Assembly (NCBI GenBank): GCA_027578815.1
Contig: JANBTH010000314.1
Coordinates: forward strand, 1 to 21,143
Direction: 5' to 3'
DNA: 21,143 nucleotides
Origin: Coemansia sp. RSA 1804
Taxonomy: Eukaryota; Kickxellomycota; Kickxellomycetes; Kickxellales; Kickxellaceae
The notes beneath the pieces were generated by a model that saw nothing but the letters and a program-made list of their open reading frames with translations, had not been told where the DNA came from and searched no databases. Shown here in pieces: positions 16,844 to 21,143 of the stretch (its first letter is position 1; every line of letters begins with the position of its first letter). The position numbers and the translations under genes were made by a program.

Positions 16844-18364
16844 ATGTCTGCCAACCTTGTTCTTCGTGGTACCCTTGTCGGTGCGTATCTCAGCTTCACT
16901 GTTCTTTGATTTGGATCTGGCGAATCTTGTTTTGTGGGCAAGTAGATTCGGCGGTTACTTGCTGCTGAGCTAAAGGTCCGCCAGGCCGGTAGCCTCGCAA
17001 TAGCTCAATTGCCCCTTGTTGACATGTATTTTACTAAACATCATATCCGTGTGTTTTTGATTTATTTCTCTGAGTGTCCGTCTTTCGCTTTTCTTTACGG
17101 CTGTTTAATTCCATGCCAGATCTCTAGGCCACAGCGGTGAGATCACTGCTCTTGCCACCTCTGTCGAGAACCCCGACATTCTTGTCTCTGCCTCCCGTGA
17201 CAAGACCCTGATTGTCTGGTCGCTGACTCGCGATGACAGCAACTACGGCGTTGCCAAGCGCTCTCTGGAGGGCCACAACCACTTTGTCCAGGACGTTGCC
17301 ATTTCCTCGGACGGCCAGTATGTTCTGTCTGCCTCGTGGGACAAGACCCTGCGTCTGTGGGACATCAACACCGGCAAGACCACCCGCCGCTTCATTGGCC
17401 ACGACAAGGATGTCCTTTCGGTCTCGTTCTCGCCTGACAACCGTCAGATCATCTCATCGTCCCGCGACAAGACCATCAAGGTCTGGAACACCCTTGGCGA
17501 GTGCAAGTACAACATTACCGAGGACAACCACAACGGATGGATCTCGTGCGTCCGCTTCTCGCCCAACCCATCCAACCCTCTGATCGTCTCCAGCGGCTGG
17601 GACAAGGTCGTGAAGGTATGTTTTTTCTTTTGCTGCAGACTGTTCTATGTTGGTGTTGCTTCTTGCTTGTTGTCTGTGATGTTAAACGTATATTTGCTAC
17701 TTCAGAGGTCTCTCAAAGAGCCAATGAGACAATACATACCACCTTATTTACTGAGACCGCACCATTTAATCTGCCTATATTGCAGAGGAGAGCCGGGTGC
17801 TCTTCTATACGCTCCTCTCCTCTCTTGCACAACATTCAAAGTTAAATGCATTGATGTTGGTTATGTGTTCTGCTTACTAAATCTGACCCTGTCATTGTGG
17901 CATTCTTCTGACTGATGGCTTTCATTCCTGTTGCGTAGGTCTGGGACATCACCAAGTTCAAGCTCCGCACCAACCACTTTGGTCACGCCGGCTATGTCAA
18001 CACCGTCACCATCTCTCCTGACGGTTCCCTTTGCGCCTCGGGCGGCAAGGACGGCATCATCATGCTGTGGGATCTCAATGATGGCAAGCACCTGTACTCG
18101 CTTACCGCCAACGACATCATCTACTCCCTTGTGTTCTCGCCTAACCGCTACTGGCTGTGCGCTGCCACCTCCTCGTGCATCAAGGTCTGGGATCTCGAGT
18201 CCAAGTCTGCTGTGTGCGAGCTGCGTCCCGACTTTGTTGGTCTTGGCGCCGACGCTCGCGAGCCCGAGTGCACCTCGCTTGCCTGGTCCTCGGACGGCAA
18301 CGTTCTGTTTGCCGGCTACACTGACAACGTTATCCGCGTCTGGCAGGTCATCAGCGGCATGTAA
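16844..18364 (+). CDS. RACK1 (Asc1/Cpc2-type ribosomal WD40 scaffold), three exons
   Basis: A 316-residue seven-bladed WD40 protein after splicing. Exons are 16844-16880, 17128-17615 and 17939-18364. Intron 1 (247 nt) runs GTGCGT to CTCTAG; intron 2 (323 nt) runs GTATGT to GCGTAG. Joining gives MSANLVLRGTLVGHSGEITA and then VVKVWDITKF without a break. RACK1 binds the 40S head and links translation with signalling. The ribosome-contact pair R36/K38 (in SASRDKT) is intact. WD repeats include SASWDKTLRLWDI, SSSRDKTIKVWN, SSGWDKVVKVWD, SGGKDGIIMLWDL and AGYTDNVIRVWQ. The length equals that of other RACK1 proteins. Codon use is strongly biased to C-ending codons, fitting high expression. Intron 2 hosts a snoRNA candidate. 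AATAAA lies 25 bp past the stop. Confidence 0.95.
16920..16982 (+). other. Structured element in RACK1 intron 1
   Basis: GCGAATCT (16920-16927) can pair with AGATTCGGC (16944-16952) with one bulged G. An alternative stem pairs GGCGG (16950-16954) with CCGCC (16978-16982). The intron is GC-rich here compared with its T-rich end. I see no clear C/D or H/ACA boxes, so an ncRNA is only a possibility. Confidence 0.25.
17672..17758 (+). ncRNA. Intronic box C/D snoRNA, U24/snR24-like
   Basis: Inside RACK1 intron 2. Box C is GTGATGT (17676-17682). Guide 1, ATATTTGCTACT (17690-17701), is followed by a degenerate D' (CAGA, 17703-17706). A hairpin GG(T)CTCT-CAA-AGAGCC (17707-17722) leads to C' ATGAGA (17724-17729). 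Box D is CTGA (17751-17754), and a short GTC/GAC closing stem lies outside the boxes. As I recall it, the guide is a perfect 12-nt complement to AGTAGCAAATAT in the conserved 25S/28S rRNA region targeted by yeast snR24, and would direct 2'-O-methylation at the sites yeast calls Am1449/Gm1450. Yeast snR24 lies in the intron of ASC1, the RACK1 gene. The second guide before box D keeps TACCACC (17735-17741) but then diverges. Confidence 0.75.
17784..17823 (+). other. Overlapping alternative hairpins in RACK1 intron 2
   Basis: AGAGGAGAG (17784-17792) pairs perfectly with CTCTCCTCT (17815-17823). The shorter hairpin AGAGC/GCTCT (17789-17793 with 17799-17803) uses some of the same bases, so the two cannot form together. 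It starts right after an acceptor-like TATATTGCAG. A role in snoRNA processing or splicing is speculative. Confidence 0.35.
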
Positions 18365-19325
18365 AAGATGCCGTTTCCTTAATAGGGAAATAAACCTTTA
18401 AAGTTTGCAAGTGGAACACCTTCTCCTACTTGTCTTTTTTCCATATTTTAGTTTAGACGCTCGTAGTCTTGGGAGAAATTCCTGCCTTTAGGGCTTTTTT
18501 CTTTTATTCTGATTTGTCTAAATTGAAACCCAATGTGGACCATGAAGGTGCTTTTGCAAACGTACTTTACTTTAATTTGTATCCATATGCTGAAGAGTAC
18601 ATGTGCTTCATATTCTAATATCATAATGCTGACCGGATGTGTCTGAAACATGGAGAACTAAATGGCGAGTGGTTTAGATGCATTTCTGGTTAGTAGAAGA
18701 ACGTAAAAGTGTCAGATTTGTGCGCGTGTGTGGAGAAGAAAGCAAAAGTGATGTTGCGGGACATTAAGACATGGCCACATGTCCATATTGTTCTGCTTTT
18801 AGTCGCCCGCATTTAAGAATGGAGAAAGAAAATTGCGTACAATTATTATACCAGATAATTGGGTATGGTGGAGTCAAGATCGTAATGGACATTTGCTCTA
18901 TTATTTTTTGCATGCTTTTGGCTTTTTTTAAGAAGAGAGAGAAAGAGAAAAGCACATGCGTGTCGGTTATTGAGCTTGTCAGAGACAGAGAAAGCGATAG
19001 TAAGAAACGATAGACATGCAATTGACCGTGTGCGGGAACAACATTTTTCGTTTATCGTAATAGGTGTTCAACGACAGAGATATTGAATTCTCGACTCGGA
19101 TACCTTGGTAATATTAGCCTGTTGATGGGGATTTTTCTGTTCATTTTGCACAGTTAGAAACATTAAATAACATTCTATTCTTTTTCTTTATATTTACCAA
19201 GCTGAGGCTTTTAGCACTCAAGATCGCATTAATAACGACATTAATTAGTGCACATAGCATACACAAAGGTTCTGCAGCCAATACGCTTGTCTGATTGCAT
19301 ACTGGGCTGACCGGAGATAGCAGGC
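18365..19325. other. Long AT-rich intergenic region
   Basis: This 961-bp spacer, the longest here, holds the RACK1 3' flank and the promoter of the DUF7137-like gene. Small ATG ORFs exist: 18771-19013 on + (80 codons, one hydrophobic segment, K/E/R-rich end) and 18651 down to 18448 on the minus strand (67 codons). Neither shows a family feature or the codon use of neighbours, so I do not call them genes. No tRNA or repeat was found. Confidence 0.5.
18389..18394 (+). terminator. Candidate poly(A) signal of RACK1
   Basis: AATAAA lies 25 bases after the RACK1 stop codon, giving a very short 3' UTR if used. Confidence 0.55.
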
Positions 19326-20483
19326 ATGAAGTGGCGAATTGTTCTGTGCGTGGCACTGGCAATGGGCGTGGCGGCTCTTGCTACAGAAATCGACGAGCTT
19401 ATGCCAGAATACCGCATCAGAGCGCTAAATCTAGCGGCTGCTCCTGCTCAGAACGGACCACCGCCGGCGGCAGCAGGACATGCGCCGGCGGATCAGCCGC
19501 CTCGCGATAACGGCGGACACGGCAACAACAATAACAACAACGGCGGCGGCGGCGGTGGTGGCCAACGAGCGCAACCACCAGGCAAGGAAGGCGATAATGG
19601 CGGCGCTGCAAGGGGCGAGAAGGCGCAGCAACAGCCCCAGCAGCACGGCCAGCCTCAGCAGCATGGCCAGCAGCAGCAGCAGCAGCAACAGCAGCAACAT
19701 GGAGCACCAGCGGCCAAGCATGAGGCTGCTGGCAACAAAGGCCATGCGCCGACAGCTACTGGAAAGGAAGACGCCGATGACGGCAACGAGGACAAAAGGG
19801 GAGGCAAGGACGGCGCCAAACACGACGACGAGAAAAAGCGACCAACAAAGACACGCAAGGGCGGGAATAGCAAGAGCAGCGATGACGACGACGATGACGA
19901 AGACGATGAGGAGGCGGAGAAGGAGTACATGAAGCGAGTCAAGGCTGACAAGGATGCAGGGCGCATGCCAGGGCGCATGAAGATGGTGGTTCCGCCGCGG
20001 ACGGTGCACACACCGCTATTTGAGCTGGACTCGGTGGTCGAGCTGAAGTGGGAGTATGACAACAACGTCATTGAGGTTCCTGAAAAGCTAATGATCAGCG
20101 TGCAGCTGCCAAAAGACCCGCACGCCGACCCCGGATCCAAGCCGGTTCTCTACGACATTGCCGCCAACATCACCGGCAGCCAAAAGTCATTCTTCTGGGA
20201 CACCAAAAACGACATCCCCGAGGGTGTTGGCATGCGCGAGGGTAGCGGATACACCATGTACTTTTACGACGGTGACATTGGCTTCAGGATGAGTGATGTT
20301 GTTCCAGCCGGCTATCTCATAAAGTACGCCATGCCCTTTGCCTTCTACATCTCGCGCTATGAGCGAACAAACGACGGCGTACCCAGAGACTACAATCCAA
20401 ACAGCGCAAGCGCACATGCTCCGGCTCTCCGTGTTGCTGCCGTGTTCTGGTTTGTTGCAATGGCTATGATTCAGCTTCTATGA
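19326..20483 (+). CDS. Secreted, probably GPI-anchored DUF7137-like protein
   Basis: A 385-residue cell-surface protein. A signal peptide covers about 1-20 (MKWRIVLCVALAMGVAALAT). Residues 37-200 are low complexity: Pro/Ala, N6G7, a Gln/His tract (101-125), a Lys/Asp-rich part and an acidic run (S185-E200). The folded domain, about 215-345, has VVPPRTVHTPLFELDSVVELKWEY, then ISVQLP, YDIAANITGSQKSFFWDT and a C-terminal GYLIKYAMPFAFYISRY. This order matches the fungal DUF7137 type, a beta-sandwich-like domain of unknown role. One N-glycosylation site is N281. The C-terminal hydrophobic stretch (367-385) ends the protein with no cytoplasmic tail, preceded by small residues (NSASAHAP), as in a GPI signal with the attachment site near N359-S362. 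Start and frame are clear. Confidence 0.8.
   Translation: MKWRIVLCVALAMGVAALATEIDELMPEYRIRALNLAAAPAQNGPPPAAAGHAPADQPPRDNGGHGNNNNNNGGGGGGGQRAQPPGKEGDNGGAARGEKAQQQPQQHGQPQQHGQQQQQQQQQQHGAPAAKHEAAGNKGHAPTATGKEDADDGNEDKRGGKDGAKHDDEKKRPTKTRKGGNSKSSDDDDDDEDDEEAEKEYMKRVKADKDAGRMPGRMKMVVPPRTVHTPLFELDSVVELKWEYDNNVIEVPEKLMISVQLPKDPHADPGSKPVLYDIAANITGSQKSFFWDTKNDIPEGVGMREGSGYTMYFYDGDIGFRMSDVVPAGYLIKYAMPFAFYISRYERTNDGVPRDYNPNSASAHAPALRVAAVFWFVAMAMIQLL
19626..19700 (+). repeat. CAG/CAA microsatellite encoding a Gln/His tract
   Basis: It encodes residues 101-125 of the DUF7137-like protein. The purest part is 19668-19697: six CAG, then CAA, two CAG, CAA. Upstream units mix CAGCAGCACGG and CAGCATGG. Length variation between strains would be expected. 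Confidence 0.9.
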
Positions 20484-20835
20484 GGCACACGCTCCTCCTT
20501 AGTATCAATTTTCTTTCACCATTGCTTCTAATTGTTTGTTTCGGCATGTTTCAGAAATTCGACAACTGTCTTTATCTGGCTACCAGCAGCATGTACCCGA
20601 CCATCTAAGACATTCTTCCTTTCTCTCCGATATGGCCAGGTTAAAGGCACGTCGCCGTACACAGAGAGAAAAAAGAGAGCGTTGTGCATTTTGCAGTATA
20701 AATGCACCATCCACAGCATATATGCAGGTTGTGTGTTGCAAACCAAACATGAAACACACAGCTTATTTTGCAGAACATGGATGGCGCATGCTGAACACGC
20801 TATGCCATGCACACACCGCTCTACTATTTGTGAGC
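20484..20835. other. Spacer after the DUF7137-like gene
   Basis: No + strand gene is supported; the longest + frame lacks a proper ATG start. On the minus strand 20812 down to 20528 is open (94 codons, GTG at its head). Its last part, YGDVPLTWPYRRERKNVLDG onward to the TAG at 20528, has a coding look and could be a terminal exon, but I found no good acceptor for it. Confidence 0.3.
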
Positions 20836-21143
20836 CTAGTTCACAGACAGCTCAAGCCAGTCAATAGTCATTGCTTGTCCGGGAATATAATATGCGCAGT
20901 CCGCCTCATCACTTTTGGTGCCTGCAAACAACATTCTCCAACCGACGCTTTCTTTGTGCCGCCGCGCCTCTGTTGACAGTTTATAGCAAAACTCCCTCAG
21001 AAGGACAAGAATTCACAATGGTCTTTTTTATATATCACAAGCCTGTCCTTTTCAATCAGCTAGAGTGAGATTGCTTGGCCATCTGACCTTGCACATGCGC
21101 TTTGCGTTATGCACTCACACCAAGCCAAAGAGCCTAGCCCTCC
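20836..21143 (-). CDS. Possible 3' end of a spliced gene, cut by the window edge
   Basis: Unrecognised. The minus strand from 20995 down to 20836 reads REFCYKLSTEARRHKESVGW and continues to AMTIDWLELSVN and TAG, with coding-like codons. Upstream the frame meets TGA, but a pyrimidine-rich acceptor (CTTGTCCTTCTGAG, ending at 20996) fits. A possible donor AAG/GTCAGA at 21088/21087 would give a 92-nt intron and an in-frame join to GGLGSLAWCECITQSACA in 21088-21143, which runs off the edge. The phase agrees (two bases plus one), which supports but does not prove the model. If correct, only the last 70 residues are here. Confidence 0.3.

Noticed and set aside
17850..17900. Second C/D snoRNA in RACK1 intron 2 (TTGATGT with CTGA)
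   Set aside because: The boxes are only about 36 nt apart, with no closing stem or recognisable rRNA guide, and the stretch overlaps the likely branch region.
18448..18651. 67-codon minus-strand ATG ORF after RACK1
   Set aside because: AT-rich, overlaps the RACK1 3' flank, no recognisable feature.
18771..19013. 80-codon + strand ATG ORF in the spacer after RACK1
   Set aside because: AT-rich chance composition, no motif, codon use unlike neighbours.
1..21143. A fatty-acid or GPI gene cluster
   Set aside because: The related genes are separated by unrelated housekeeping genes on both strands; proximity alone does not support a functional cluster.

Overview
The window looks like nuclear DNA from a gene-dense, intron-poor fungus. 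Coding regions are near balanced to GC-rich, and spacers are AT-rich or pyrimidine-rich. Nearly every gene is a eukaryotic housekeeping gene read from one uninterrupted ORF; RACK1 is the only clearly spliced one. A fungal-type GPI-anchored DUF7137-like protein, a Gpi1/PIG-Q homologue, Leo1 and an SRR1/Ber1 homologue all fit a fungus. The low intron density would suit an early-diverging lineage such as Kickxellomycotina, but that placement is inference; no rRNA is present to confirm it.

Layout, left to right. Positions 1-396 are AT-rich with no convincing gene. A minus-strand gene for a two-helix membrane protein with an 11-residue repeat (397-1524) diverges from COG8 (1842-4319, +). Then follow, all on +, a short-chain 3-hydroxyacyl-CoA dehydrogenase (4549-5433), a HemW/RSAD1-like radical SAM protein (5583 or 5664-6866), a peroxisomal ABCD half-transporter (7421-9670) and an Apq12-like membrane protein (10053-10580). 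A probable small two-exon gene (6910-7191, -) lies in the HemW-ABCD gap. On the minus strand come an SRR1-like protein (10693-11583), Gpi1/PIG-Q (11977-14148) and a 94-residue membrane protein (14218-14502). On + again are Leo1 of the Paf1 complex (14948-16459), RACK1 in three exons (16844-18364) and a secreted, probably GPI-anchored DUF7137-like protein (19326-20483). The right edge may hold the last exons of another minus-strand gene.

The most interesting signal is non-coding. RACK1 intron 2 carries a box C/D snoRNA candidate whose guide and overall plan match U24/snR24, which in budding yeast also sits in the RACK1 (ASC1) intron. Its second guide looks degraded.

The genes do not form one pathway. 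Two loose pairings are worth noting: fatty acyl-CoA transport (ABCD) with beta-oxidation (hydroxyacyl-CoA dehydrogenase), and GPI synthesis (Gpi1) with a GPI-anchored substrate. Both may be chance neighbours. I saw no transposon with intact coding capacity, no CRISPR array and no tRNA or rRNA gene.
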